A stretch of DNA of 64,000 nt from Pseudoips prasinana (GCA_951640165.1 OX621243.1:3472001-3536000); one strand, 5' to 3'; positions 11,590-25,301 are shown, counted from the stretch's first letter. Notes: generated by a model not told the origin, from the sequence alone. Made by a program: numbers and translations.

Positions 11590-11700
11590 CCTAAGACCTT
11601 CCTCCATAGCTTCTAGGCTCTCATCGGGCAAATCGGACAGGCGTGTCTGTACATCCTTTATTTCTTCTAGCAGACTTTCTATATCGTTAGATAATTCATC
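11590..11700 (-). CDS. Internal exon, short helical segment after the mega-exon
   Basis: Exon of 111 bp, 37 codons, phase 0/0: acceptor GTGTGTTCTCAG before GATGAATT, consensus donor GTAAGT after CTTAGG. It reads DELSNDIESLLEEIKDVQ, then TRLSDLPDESLEAMEEGLR, an amphipathic spectrin-like helix pair. Since the mega-exon is also phase 0/0, this exon could join either to it or directly to the exon ending at 25800 ('...ERAARHQQ'). Confidence 0.85.
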
Positions 11701-13487
11701 CTGAGAACACACACTTTTATTAACAAAACACACTTTTGTACAATTTAACATGGAATCAAAAAAATCATTGATAGCGAAAATATGTGTAGTATTTGGATTT
11801 CTTTTTACAGTACAAAGGTTTTCATATTTGTTAAAACTTAACTTTATCTATACACAACTTCTTGTTTCTATTCATTACAAATAAATGGAAACTTTATGCA
11901 CTCTGTTTATTTTCAATGATTTAACATGAGTACGTGATTGTTTCACGTGGTTCATAAATCAATGCTAAATACGTTTCTGGTTCCAATCGTTCTGGAACAG
12001 GTCCAAAATATAAATTATAGAGTAGCATACTCTAGAAAACGAATGTGGGCATTTAACAAGGTAAAAATTATGAATAGACAGATTATTTGAGAATTGAGTA
12101 CAACCTACATTACATTATTACTGCCTTTTAATAGGACTTACTTCAGAAACTGTGGAGAAACGGAAGTCCAAATACCTCAACGTGCCATCATATTTTTATA
12201 CTTTTATTTTTATATTTGATTCCACGTCTTACATATTTGAAGGCAAACAGTCCACTTGACCATTCGAATGGACTATATTATGTTAGGATAACAAAACAAC
12301 AACAACAACGACATAAAATCAAATTAGTTCATAACAATAGTATTGGCATGACATGCGAACTCCAGGAGTCTGCTTGCAAGGGACTGTTACATTGGGACGT
12401 CCTTAAAAAGCTGGTCAGTCCAGATACCAAAAGTGTCCTGTACCGTCAACGCGTGTAATTTAATATTGACATTCTCGAAGCCAATCGAAAGAATTATGAA
12501 GCCGAGATCCATTTTTGTAATCTTTATTTGGGAACAACAGTTTGAATTTCATCAGCAGCCTGAAGTTACCGTATTAAATTAATTATGAGGCAATTGCTTA
12601 ATTCTGTATTTTATACCGTATTTCTTTTTCAAAATATTGTTCCCTAAGACTACTCATGTACATATTCTTTGTTAGTTTTGTTGTCAATAGGGCGGTGAAG
12701 CGTGTGGCATTCACACTGAAAAGCTTTCGGTCGGTACGGAACACTTCTATATAAATAATAAATCACAATCAATGATCAAGAAAAAACGAATGGAATGTAT
12801 CTAAATACTTTAACAAAACATTCGACACAAATAGTAAAGTATCCATAAATTGGTCAATCAACAATAAGGAATATTGCAAACTAAACTCTACTCATTAAAC
12901 TGTAGCAAAAATACAACTGACCTTTTTAAATCTTTCAAATTAAATTGCAGACTTCATAAAAGTTCTTTGATGTATGTAAATATAAACAACAATGCTGACT
13001 TTGGAGTCGTGTTTGTTCTGGATTGCATTCCCATCAACTTATAAAACCCAAATTCCGACTCTATAAATGTTTTTGTGATAAAAGCGACAGTATTCTATCG
13101 TCTCGTAGTAGCCAAATTTTGACAGGGGTTAAATTAATTATAAACAGTAAAAACTATCATCACGAGTAAATAAAACAATAAATGTCATTATTCATGTTTA
13201 TTATAATAAAATATCAGATCACTAACAGAGACTAGAATAAATTCAGATCTGACTAGAGTTGACTAGAATTCACACAATACAAAACTTTACGGCTAATCAA
13301 ATGCGTCGCTATGCTACATAATTACAGTGCACGCCAAAATGTGGCACTACAAGACGAGCTGCGGCGTGACTAAACACATCACAATACAGAGCTTCGTAAT
13401 ATGTGAAATTAAGAATTTAGTAATAATATCATGCCAAACATAAATTATATATTTAAAAATCGTACAGTACGACTGTAGGTCAGTCAC
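11701..13487 (-). other. Intron, 1.79 kb
   Basis: AT-rich intron between the mega-exon donor and the acceptor of the exon at 11700. I see no clear repeat family, RNA gene or supported open frame in it. Confidence 0.75.
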
Positions 13488-16400
13488 CTTTGATGTCCTC
13501 TGTGGCGTGGTCTCCGGCTCCTGTATGGATGGGGACAGGGCTGGTGCTATGGGTAGGGTGGTTAGTATATCCTCCCTAGACATAGGTTCATTCACAATGT
13601 TATTATCATCGATGGGTGTTTCGATGCTCAAGTATGACGATTTATCTTTCCAACTACATATTCCTCCAGGTAAGTCCATAGATATGTAGTCGGGGTCGAA
13701 AGGAGAGCCTGTCGCGTCTTTAGGCTCCTCGCCTTCCGATGAGTGACCAGAGCTGCCACCCTGGTCTCTATCTTTATCATTTTGGTCTTTTATGTCGAGT
13801 TCTTGGATTTCAGGTGTAGGGGATTTAGCTTTACTAGCCATTAAAAGGAAATATTGGCATTCAGCATCGTGATACAAATGTTTTTCGGGCCAGAATGATT
13901 TATCGTGTATAATATTTTCCTCGATGCTGATGCCTTTGTCAGTATGAGTTTCATCCGTATCTAAATATGTTATATTTTTTTCGACTGATTCACGTTTAAA
14001 GTATCTTAATTCCGCATCATCAGCTGTGTGTTTGTCCGTCCAGAAGGTATCCGCTTTAAGATTAGCAAGATTGTTAGTGGGTGTATCAGTGTTAGAATGT
14101 GGAATGTCGCACACGAAATGAGTGGTGGCTGTTTTATTGTCTTTGATCTCGGTTGCTTTTTCTACTACGTCCGTTGGTAAAGTGTTTATTTTTTCTTTCG
14201 TCAGTAGTTTACTGTTATCAGAAATTGGTTTCTCTTGTTTTTTCTCTGAGTCAATAAATGAAAGGATTTGACTAACTAAGTCCTTGTTTTGAATAGTTTT
14301 CTCAGCATTTACGTTACTATTTATTGGATCTTCATTAATGTTTTTAGATTCAATTATCGTTATTTGTTGCTTTATGGTCATCGGTTCAGGTGTATCTGGA
14401 GTGAGTGACGGTGAATAGGTCTTTTCATTGTCTGACTTTATAATTGCTGCCTGAGGTAATAGGGTTTCTCGTATAGTTTCTGTTGCTGTAACAGTCTTTG
14501 TTCCTAAAGTTTGAGTTGTAGTTATTATTTCTTGTTCTCCAGACAGGTCCAAACTTTCTAGTAGATTTTTAGACTTTTCAGATTCAATTGGCTGTGGAAC
14601 TAGGGTTTCAGTTTCCTCTATGTATCTAGGTGTCATGTCTTCTTCTTGAGTGACTAAAATGTCTTCAGTTTGATCCAATGAGTGTGTTTCTGTAACCGAA
14701 ATAGGATCTGTATCATCTAGTAATGAATCAATCATGCTCATGCTGATATGTTTATCATCCAGCTCTTCTTCCTGTTTAAACGTCTTATTCTGTTCCGGCG
14801 GCGTAACTCGAGACACTGAATTGTCACCATCCAAAACATCAGGTTCTGGCGTAGCTAGAGAAGGGCTCATATTATCCAATAATTCATCGTACGGATAATC
14901 CATTGAAGACTGAGTGTCAGTAAGTTCTCTAGGAGACTCATTACTCATGACTGATGAATCATTTTCAGGTAGTAACATCTCTTCAATTTCCCGTTGTAAG
15001 TCTGCCATTTTACTCTCAAGAGACTGGTCCTCGGCCATTTTGCTTTCTATTTCTTGTCTTTGTGTTTCGATAGCTGATATTTCTTGAGCGATTATTTGCG
15101 TTGCAGATTGAGATTCGTCGATCTTTTTAAGTGTATTTTGGGCATCAAACGTTATCATTTTATCTTCCCGTGTCATCTCTGCTTCTTTTATCTCAATTTT
15201 ATATGTATCAATAGGTGTATGTTGTATTTCTACTGATATGATTTCAGATACTTCTAAGCTACTAGGATCCATCTTCCAAAACTGAGCTTCTGAGAAAACT
15301 CTGTCTTTTACAGGTGTTTGTATAGACTCAGGTGTTGAAATAGGAGTATAGATTTTTTGTTGTGACTTTGTTGGCTTAGATGCTAAGGTAGATTCATGCT
15401 CAGAAGAAGTAACATCTACAGGTGATGATGTATCAGTGACTTCACAAACTTCAACAGGCTTTTTGTCTTTCTTTTTCTTTTTACTTTTCTTTTTAGGTTC
15501 TGGTGGCACCGTTTCTTTTACATTTTTGTCATCTTTCTTAAGTTCTTGTGTTTTTATTTCACCAATTGCTTTAATTTTATCCTCAATTGGTTTAACAGCT
15601 GAGTCTTTTGATTTAGAAGTACGCTTCTTTTTGTCTTTTTTAAGAGGTTGCTTATCTTCATCGGATGTGCTTGGAGCTACCTCAGGTAATTTGGGATTTA
15701 CTTCTTTATCTCTAGATTTAGATGAACGGCTCTTTCTACCTTGTCTTTTTACAGGTTTTTCATCTTCTGATGGACTTTGTGTTGATTCTATATCATCCGG
15801 TTTAAGTGTAGTAGTTAATGCTTCAAACCTATTCTCAGATTTCTCACGAGTTTCTCGATGTTGTGATAAGACTGATTGCGATCTATTATCCCTGGATCTT
15901 GACCTAGATCTTCGACTCCTCTCAACAGTAATAAAACCTTCTGCATCAACTGCTAGTTCTGGTCTTTGATGATCATTATTTGATTCATCAACAAGAATCA
16001 AAGGTGGATGTGTTTTGATGGTAGTGTGTTCTGCTTCTATAACCGTCACATCTAACTGTTGTAGCTTTTCTGGCGAAGGCCGTTTGGCAGCAACGATTTT
16101 AGCCCATGAACCAATGTTACTGTCACACTCGGGGATTATTTCTACAATATTTTCAATGTCTTCTTCTGGTTTCGCTATAGGCTTTGGTTCTTTTTCAGCA
16201 TCTTTAATTTTATCCTTTGCTGTCTTCTCATAAGTGGATTTTTCTTTTAATACCTTGTCATTTGAGGGCTGAATCATCTCTTTTTCTTTTCTTGATTTCA
16301 TTTCCTTTTCATTTGGTTTCTCCATGACTAGCTGCATAAATTCTTTTTGTTCATGTACCGAACCTTCAGCCACAACTTCAGCGTAGGATTTACCTTCTTC

Positions 16401-19400
16401 AGATGCATTAATCCATACATTATCTTGTTCTGATACTGGTTGTGATACTTCAGATGCAAGTGGCTGAAGCAGTGGTGGTGATGGCACATGGTCTGATTTT
16501 GTTGTGTCAGGGATTTCCTTTTTCTCATCTCTCTCTTTCTTTTTCTTCTTTTTGTTTTTCTTTGTTTTACTCGTTTCAATATGTTCTTTATGGATATCCT
16601 CAGATGTGACTTCTGACTCCGAAATGGATCTTTCAACCGCTCTTTCAACTTGTGTAACTGGTTCAGGTTTTTCTTTTTTTATTTGTAGTATTGATGAGTA
16701 GGATATCTGCGTTGCAGCTGAAGTATCTTCAGGCAATTCTATAATTTCTGTATCCTTGATAAAAGGTGCAGGTGCATCTTCAACTAGTTCGGTTCTACTC
16801 TCAGACACAGTAGTGATAGTCTGATACATGTAGGAAGGTGTGAATTCTGGTGCATCAGCCGACAATTTTGAATACAATACAGTGTTCGAATACGAGGGTT
16901 TAAATTCAGGGATAGAATCGATTTCGGGAAGGAGATCATGCAGGCTGTGAATAGGAGATTTTTCTACACGGCTAACAGTTTCAGTTTTAGTTAGTTCTTT
17001 ATCCTTAACGTCAGTTACAGATATATCCGTACTTAATACCATTGGTTTAAATTGAGCAATATTAGGTTGAATAGTTTTATCTGGTACAGGGAAATTAGGT
17101 GCCGAATGTAATACTTCAGCTCGAATTAAATCCGCCGAGATAGTGTCACACTGAGACTCAGGAGGTGCGCTAGTCGAAGTAACTAATTGTTCCTCTGCAA
17201 AATCACTCTTTTGTGGAATTGCAAACTCTTCATCAGTTTCAATAATTTCTATATCTTCTATGGGAGACGGAGCGTCCTTAACGATTTCTTTTTCAGCAAT
17301 AGCAGTTTGCAGATTAGGCTCTGTTGGTATTTTACCAATAAGCTCTTTTTGTTCTTTGTCATTAATAGATTTCTCTATATCCTTAATATCACCAAAAACC
17401 ACAGGCACAAGAGTGTCGTTCAGATCGTCAATAACTAATGTTTCATAAACTGGAAGAGTTTTAGGCATAGGCATTATTTCAGTCTCTTGTAGAGCTTCTT
17501 CAATTAGAACTTTTACAACAGTGTGATCATCATTCGTTTTAGGTGTAATTGATCGTGAATCCTCTCCAGGTGCACCAGTGGTTATAGTAGTTACTTCAAT
17601 AATGTTGTCAGAAATCGCTGTAGGCTCTTCAATTACTTTGGTTTCGGTTTCATAAGTCAATTCATCTTCATCGTTGGCGTTATCCTTTGCGTCCCTAACA
17701 ATATCAGTTACATCACTATGATGGATAATTTCAAATGTGTCTTCTTCCATTGATAAAAGTTCATCTTGCGGACTAACTGATACAGGTACATTGCCTAGAG
17801 AAATTGTTTTAACTTCGTCTATATTTTTTGGCTGCAAAATACAATCTGGCGAAAGAATTTCTACTGTGGGTGTTGTACTTTCAACATCACCATAGACCAC
17901 CGATATAGGCGTGTTACTAAGATCATCCACTTCGAAAGAGCTATAGATTTTTTCCAAACTACTCTTTTCAATTGGCATAGAAATATTTTCTTTTTCTGTC
18001 GTAGTTTCCAATGTAGTAATTGTACTTTCTTTTGCGATAAAATCAATAGTTTGTTCTTTGTCTGTCTTATTTGCTAAATTATCTGACTTTGGAACTGTTG
18101 ACAGCAGTATGTGTTCTATGTGTTCATGACCTGAATTTGGGAATTCTGGTATAAGATTTGATAATTCAGCAGAATCTTTACTTGGTGTAGAGTCACGGGA
18201 TTTAATTGATGCTAAGACGATTTCCGCATCTTGTATTTCTTGATAACTTTGTTGAATAGGTTCATATATAATTTCTGTAATCGAAGTATTTTCCATTCCT
18301 TGTATAGTACATTTTGTTTCATTTTCCACCAACTCAGATTCTTTGGACTCCTTTCTTTCCACTAGCAATGTACTAGATTGTAATTCAGGCTTGATTTGTT
18401 GAATGGACATTTGGGAATCTAGATCCTGAATGTGCTGTTGTCTTGCCGCAAATAAGTATTCAGCATCACGTATCTCATGGTAACTAATTCTTGGGACTTC
18501 AAAAATGGGTAATCCACTTGCGTCAGTTTCATCTGTAATACCCGGACCGTCTTCTACTAATAACTCAATACTTCCATTTGCATTAGCAGAGTTATTTTGG
18601 TCTATGTGATTGCTTACATTATGTTCAACTACAGTAATCGAACGCGTGACCGTCAATAAATTTTCCTTTTCTTCTTCCATAAAAGTATCAGATTTTTGTA
18701 ACTCTTTTAAAGGTGATGGTTTGTAATTAGTCTCTATAGATTTAGTAATAGTCATAGCTAACAAACGTTCGGCATCAGAAATTTCATGATAACTTACATG
18801 CGGTGTTTCGTAAATTAAGTTTTGAGCGTTAGTTGAAGATTTTTCTTCTTCGATAAGTACTAATTCAGTCTCTATTGACTTATTCTCAGTAAATATAGGC
18901 ACTGGCGTCTCAATGTTACTAGCTAAAAGCGTATCGGCGTCCGAAATTTTTTGGTAACTGTGTACACTTGCAGGCAGTTCTTGTGAAATACTTGCTTCAG
19001 ACGAACTTTTAAGTAAATCAGACTTTGATATTTCTTTAAGTTTATCTAGTTTATTTTCTGTTTCTACGGTCATAATTGATTGGTCATCTGCTTTATTTTC
19101 AATTTTTTGTTCAATAATTGTTTCCGAATTACTGGTTTCAGATTTCAAACCGAACCGTTTTTCCGCTTCAGCAATTTCGTAATAGCTATGCCGCGGTGTT
19201 TCATCACGCAAATTTTCTATGTTTAAGTCACTTACTACAGCTGATTGATTGGTTTTGGTAGAAGACGATTCATTTCCAGAATTTAAGACATATTTATGTT
19301 TATCCCCTAATATCGAAAGCGAACGCTCCATAGTAATAAAATCAACAACATCCTCCGTCTCAGTTAATTTTGATGACCTATTTGATTTGCTTAGAGTGTC

Positions 19401-22400
19401 AAGCAACTTTTCTTCTACTGACTGAGAAATATTTTCTTGTGAATATGATGCAGTTTCGGTAACAGACTTATCAGTTAACTTTGAATGAGGTTCCGAAATA
19501 ACTGCAGCATCCTTCATTTCATTATTGTTAACAGGTATGTCATCCTTTGTAAATGCCTCTTCACTATAAGAAATAGTTTCATCTGATGCCGCTGTTGTTA
19601 TGGGTATCTGTGCTGTAATATTTAACTGATAGTCTGCTGGTACCTCATGAAATTCGCATAAAGCTTCAGTTTCTGGTACATCTTCCGATATATTTACAGA
19701 TGAAACTGGTGATTTTAATGAATCATTAGCTTTTTTATCAGTTACCTGGGAAGCTAAAATAAATTCAGCATCTTTTATTTCATGGTAACTAATTTTAGGC
19801 CCTTCTTCTCTGAATGGAGATACGCGACAAGAAGCTGTAATTTCAGCTGGAATTTCACTTTTTGTTGATTGACCACATTTTATTTCCATGTTATCAGGAA
19901 CCACTATTGGTTTTGATACTTTTACATCTTGAGTAGGCTTTATTTTACCGCTTTCGTTTTTAAGAAAGACATTAATGTCTTCAATAAACATTTTTACAGG
20001 CTCATCAGTCACTGTTGTGGACTTTATTTGAGATGCCATGACAAGTTTTGAATCAATTATATCTTGATCAATCGATTTTAGTTTGTCTTCTTCAATGGAA
20101 GAAACTTTTACTGACTCCGTATGAAGTTCCACTGGTGTAGGTGTGGTTTGATTGTCTTGTAGTTGTATTGATGCTAATTCTTGCAATTTAGCATCTGTTT
20201 GCTCAACGTTAAGATTTGGTTCTGGTAAAGTGCTTTCTCTTTGCTTTTTCATTAATTGAGTATAATCATAATCTAATTGATATGTGTCCAAATCAATAGA
20301 ATAAGATTTTACATCATTTAATAGCTCTTGATAGGGTATGTCAGAATATTTATCTTTGGTTTTTCTTTCAGTTATAGTTCTGTTACGATTTTGTACTGAG
20401 CCAAATATAGCTTCTTCAAGTATATTAGATAAATCAGTTTCTGTTATCGTTTTTGTTTCTGTATTACTGTCTGTATATTCATGCTTGATTACATCAGTTT
20501 GAGGAACCAAGTTTTGTATTGTTTCATTTTTAATTTGTTCAGAGGCAGGTAAAGTTTCTTGTGTAAGCTGAGTTCTTTGTTTGTGATCATCTTCTTGGTA
20601 ATCAAAGGATTGTTCTACCATTGTGTTTGTTGTAGTTACATGAGAGACGATGTCAGTTACCGATTGCATCGTTCCAAGATAACAAGGATCTTTTGATTCA
20701 CTGGAAACAGAGTCGTTTTTACTGGTTTTAGTTTGAGATTTTGTACTAATGGCTTCTTTTTCAGTTTCATCACTAGCAGATCGAACTATATCATTATCAG
20801 TTACAGCTTGGGAAGTTTTACTTTCTAAAACATTATCACTTATATTAATGGAAGACTTTTCATCAGTGATTTTGTTATCGATCGTTTGCTTACTTAAATC
20901 TAAAGTGTCATTATTAGATTGAGTTTCTTCTAATGAATTGCTTTTACTACTAAAAACTTTAACAGTTCTTATTGGAGGCAATTTTTTCTCTTCGTGCGTA
21001 ATTAAGTAAATAGTTCTAGTTTCCACATCTTGACTGATAGGCTCATAATGGGTTATTTCTTCTACAATATTGTATGAACCTTCTTTCAATGTGTCCGGAG
21101 AGAAAAATTTATCATTATTATTTTGTTCACTAGAGGAACTTGTACTAGATTTTGATACAATTGTTGTTGGTTGTTGTTCCTTAATTCCTACAATACCTTT
21201 CTCTAGTGTACTACTCTCTGGTACAGTATTAGTATCAGTAGATTTTTCTGAACAAATTGATATTTCTGTTGATTCAACATTTTGGTTGGCCATGGATTTT
21301 TCTGTTTCTAAAAACATATTAGTGGTTTCATGTAATATTGTGACTTGGTTTGCAACGTATGAAGTTTCAGTAGTCACTAACTCCGATAAAGGTTGACTTA
21401 TTGGTTCAAACGTTGTATCGGTTACGCTTTCTTCCTCTTCTATCATTGTGTTCCAATCTACTTCTTCCAAAGATACTTTTTCTGTATCTTCCTGAAGAGG
21501 AGTATCAAATTTAGTCTTTTCAATAGACGATTCAAGAATTTCTGGCACTTGCTTTTCAGCAATGTTATCCTCAGTCTTTGCTTCAAGTATTGACTTAGCT
21601 TGATCTTTTTTAGACTTAGGTTTTGAAGCCTTTTCTTTAGATTTTCTTTTAGTACTTTCAGAAAGCTGAATCTCTTTCAAAGCTTTCTCTATATCGTCAT
21701 CATCAATCTTTGGTTTTTTAGGTTTCTTCTTTTTATTTGACTTGACTTGTTCAGAAACAATCTCTTCAGAAGTTTCCTCAATGGAGAGTGGCTCAAGAAC
21801 ACTTTGATCATAGGTATCTTTCGAAACAATTTCTGGTTTTGTTTTTGACTTTGACTTCTTTCTAGTACGTTGAGATTCGTCTTCTTTAATTTCTTCTACT
21901 TTTTGTGAAATACCTTGTGTGTCTTCAAGGATTTCTTGAGAACTCTTTTCTACTAAACTTCCTATAAAGGGACTATCTGATATTCCCTTAGCCTTAGATT
22001 TCTTTTTTGGACGCTTAGTTTCTTCTGTTAATTCCTCAAATGTTTTTAAACTACTTTCTATGATGTTGGCAGGTGGTTCAGATGGACTTTGTTGTTTTTG
22101 AATTTCCTTGGAGGCATTTTCAGATTTTACCTTGGACTTGGATTTCTTTTTAGGTTCTTTAGAGTCGTCTTGTTGTTTCATTTCATCTCCTTGTTGTAAA
22201 ATTATTTCATGGGTTTGTACGTCCAAGTCTCCTGATTTTGTTTTTAATTTAGATTTTTTAGTAGAGGTCGTAAATTCTTTTAGTTCACATTTCCCTATTT
22301 GTGAATCTTCAACAAATGTTTCTAGAACACTTTCATCTAATATATCTTCACATTTCTCTTTAGATTTATTTTTAGACTTTATGGAGTCGTCCTGATTTTT

Positions 22401-25301
22401 ATTTTGTTCCATCAGTGGTAAAAACTCATCAATGATTTCCACAGTCGACTCGATTGGGTTTAATTCTGTGCCATCTATTTCTATGGGAGAGTCCTTCTCT
22501 GCGACAATTTTCGGTTTTTTGTTCTTCTTTTTCTTGGATGGCTTTTGTTCGATAACTTGTTCAACGATATTAGGTATTTCTTCTTTTATTGGTTCAATAG
22601 GTTTTAAACTTTCTTCAATCATTTGAACAGTTTCTGTTGTCTCAAAAACAGTTGGATCAGGCATATTTTCGATAGTTTTCTGCCTTTTTTTCTTCTTATT
22701 TTTAGATTGATGTTCATCGACCTTGGTATTTGGAACTACTTTTGGATATTCAAGGATTTGTTCCTTTGTATTTTTGGTACTCTGGTTTTGTTCTATTATT
22801 GTGTCGTCATATTGGATTTCATCCACTAGTTTGGAAACTTTTTTCTGTTCAGACTGTATTACAGGTGGTTCTTGGGCGAGTTCGACTTTTTCTTCCAAGA
22901 AATTAATTTTAGTTGTAGTTTCCGATAATTTGGATTCTGCATCGACAACCATTTTTGATTGTTGAGTTTCTTCCTTTTTGATGTCCAAATTCATTTCTAC
23001 ACTACTTTTAGATTTATCTTTTTGTGCTTTCTTTTTATTTTTATTATTCTGTTTAGTTTCTATTATTTCCATCGATTTTTCTACTTTAGATTTTTCTTGC
23101 CCATCTAATACAACATCAAATTGGTCTTCCACTGGTTCGTGGATAGTTTTAATGTCATCTGATTTTAAAGAACCGACTTCCTCTAAAGGTTCTGTAGGTA
23201 ATTTTACCAACTTAATTTCAGCATCCGGTTCTACTACTGCTACTGTGTCATCAATTGTAAGATTTTTTTCCTGTCTTTCAACATTTTTCTCTAATACAGA
23301 TTCAGTGACGGTTGTTATTTGTTGTTCTCTATTAATTAGTTCATTCCTATTTTCTTGTTGCACATTATTAGATATTATTTGGAATGCTTCCTCAAAATTT
23401 TCTGACTTTAGAATAGTAAGTGGTTTATTTATTACGACTTTGTTCTGTTCGAAATCTTCTTGATTAATAAGCACATGATCTGTAGAGGTTATTTCAAAAG
23501 AATCTTTTGCTAAAATGTCTTGTTTTTGCTTGGTGCTTTCAGCACGTTGTACTTTATGGTGTACATCTTCTTTAGTGATAACCTCGGCAACACTTTCCTC
23601 AGAGCTACGCTCTGTACTATCAGTTTTAGCTAAAGCAGATTGCTTTTTATTCTTCTTTTTCTTCGTTTTAACTTCCTTGGTAGTTACTTCTACTTCAGCA
23701 GTAGACTCAACTGTAATAACTTCAGCAAAAGTATCATGATGGTGTGTTTTATCTTGAGATTCTTTACACCCTTTCTTTTTCTTAGAATTAGTTTGAACGT
23801 CTTCATCTTTAGTTAGTTTTTGTTTCAATTCAATTACAGGTGTCTTTGGAGCTTCTGTTATCGTTTCTGTAATACTATCTTTGCTCTTATCACGAGACTC
23901 TTTTGATTTCTTTTTCTTATGTTTATCTAATTCATCTATTTCTTTAAGGGCTTTTTGAATTTCATCCTCTGAAGCTTTGGGTTTTTTGGGCTTGTGTTTC
24001 TTCTTAGATTTTTTACGTTCATTATCATCCATCGTTGTTTCCGGCTGTGAGTCTTCGGTCATAATTTCAGTAACAGTTTCTACGACTGTTGCACTATGTT
24101 GCAACTTTTTTGTAACTTCTTTGCCTACAATTTCTACATTGGTGTTTAAGGGAGCTACTTCAACGGTAGCTTGTTTAGTAGGGATTATATCTATTTCTAT
24201 GGGTAATTCTGGTTCATCAAAGTCTTGAACTTCAATTACTTTTTTTATGGTCTTTTTCTTTTTCATTGCTTGAACATCGTGTGCCTTCGTAGGTCTCTTA
24301 TCCGGTGCACGTCTTTGCCTAGGTATTTCCCTTGATCGACTCCTCTGTGGTGGCCTTTCTGGCCTCTCTAATCTATCTGCTTTTACTGGTTTATCCAGTC
24401 TTTCAGATTTTAATCGCGGTGGTTCGATTCTCTCGACTCTCGACTCATATTGCTGAATCGGTTGAGATCTCTCAACGCACTCTACGACGATCTCTTTAAC
24501 CAGCTCAACATGTGCTACCTGTGGTTTCGGTAACGATGTAACGCTATGCGTATGTGGTTGTTTTCGAAGCCCCAAGGCTAATATTTCCGCATATGATAGT
24601 TCACTAGAGCGCTGCTTAAACGGACTTGGAGCTCTCTCTTGCTCGATAAATCCTAGGTCTCTCAGCGGTGGATCCGGCACACTCTCGATAAGTTCAGGTG
24701 AGTCACGAGTGACCGGCCCTGTCACTTCTATCGGTATCTCGTGATAGTCAACCGGAGACTCAGCGCAGGCTCGAATCGGCTCTACGTCCGGGCGCGGAAC
24801 ATATCGATCGTAATAAACGTCACCGCTATAGGTCTCACTGACTATGATCGTCTCGGTAACACTTCTAGGATCACTCTGTGGGTCATCGTCGACCCTTTCA
24901 CTGAGCACACACGGTTCGGGCACTTCCACGGGTTCGATTCGGGCGTCGTCTACAACGGGCGGGGACGGCGGGGCCCGGTCCCGGGAGCCACAAGAGCTGG
25001 AGCGCGAGCCAGAGCCCTTCACTATCTCGGCGTAAGTCGTGCCACCCGGCGCCCAGCACGGAGAGCGCGCGCGGCCGGCGGGCGCGGTGGGTGCGGCCAG
25101 TGCGGCGGATGCGGCCAGTGCGGCGGGCGCGGCGCGCGCTCGGCGCTCGGGCGAGCGCGGGCGCCGCGCCTGCCGTGCGTGCGTGGCGCTCGACACGAGC
25201 ATGGACAGGGTGGCGGCAGGCTCGTCCGCCGCCGGCATCACGAAGTACGGGTCCAGCGCGTAGATGGCCCCGGTCAGCTCTTCGATTCGATGGACGATTT
25301 C
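13488..25301 (-). CDS. Mega-exon: 3,938-codon low-complexity, repeat-bearing segment of the giant Msp300/nesprin-like protein
   Basis: A single open reading frame of 11,814 bp between acceptor CTGCGTATCAG (before GAAATC) and donor GTGACTGA (after ATCAAAG), phase 0/0. It starts EIVHRIEELTGAIYALDPYF; residues 40-170 are GC-rich Ala/Arg/Pro sequence. Residues about 350-1250 are Lys/Glu-rich with many KKKSK-type clusters. Residues about 1800-2400 carry six 'SYHEIxDAExLLA'-like motifs. 'SYAEIV/SWAKIV' motifs occur near residues 88, 235, 2970 and 3064, and a duplicated 'FW..KH...DAE..YF' motif near 3750 and 3805. No Trp-spaced spectrin repeats, membrane segments or Cys clusters are obvious, so most is probably disordered. 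Antisense open frames are shadows. Likely a long flexible spacer used in some isoforms of a nuclear/cytoskeletal linker; function is not shown by the sequence. Confidence 0.9.

Noticed and set aside
15436..15969. Plus-strand open frames within 13.5-25.3 kb, e.g. a 177-codon frame rich in Phe, Ser and Leu
   Set aside because: They are antisense shadows of the Lys/Glu/Ser-rich mega-exon; Phe/Leu/Ser runs are the complement of its AAA/GAA/AGA codons.
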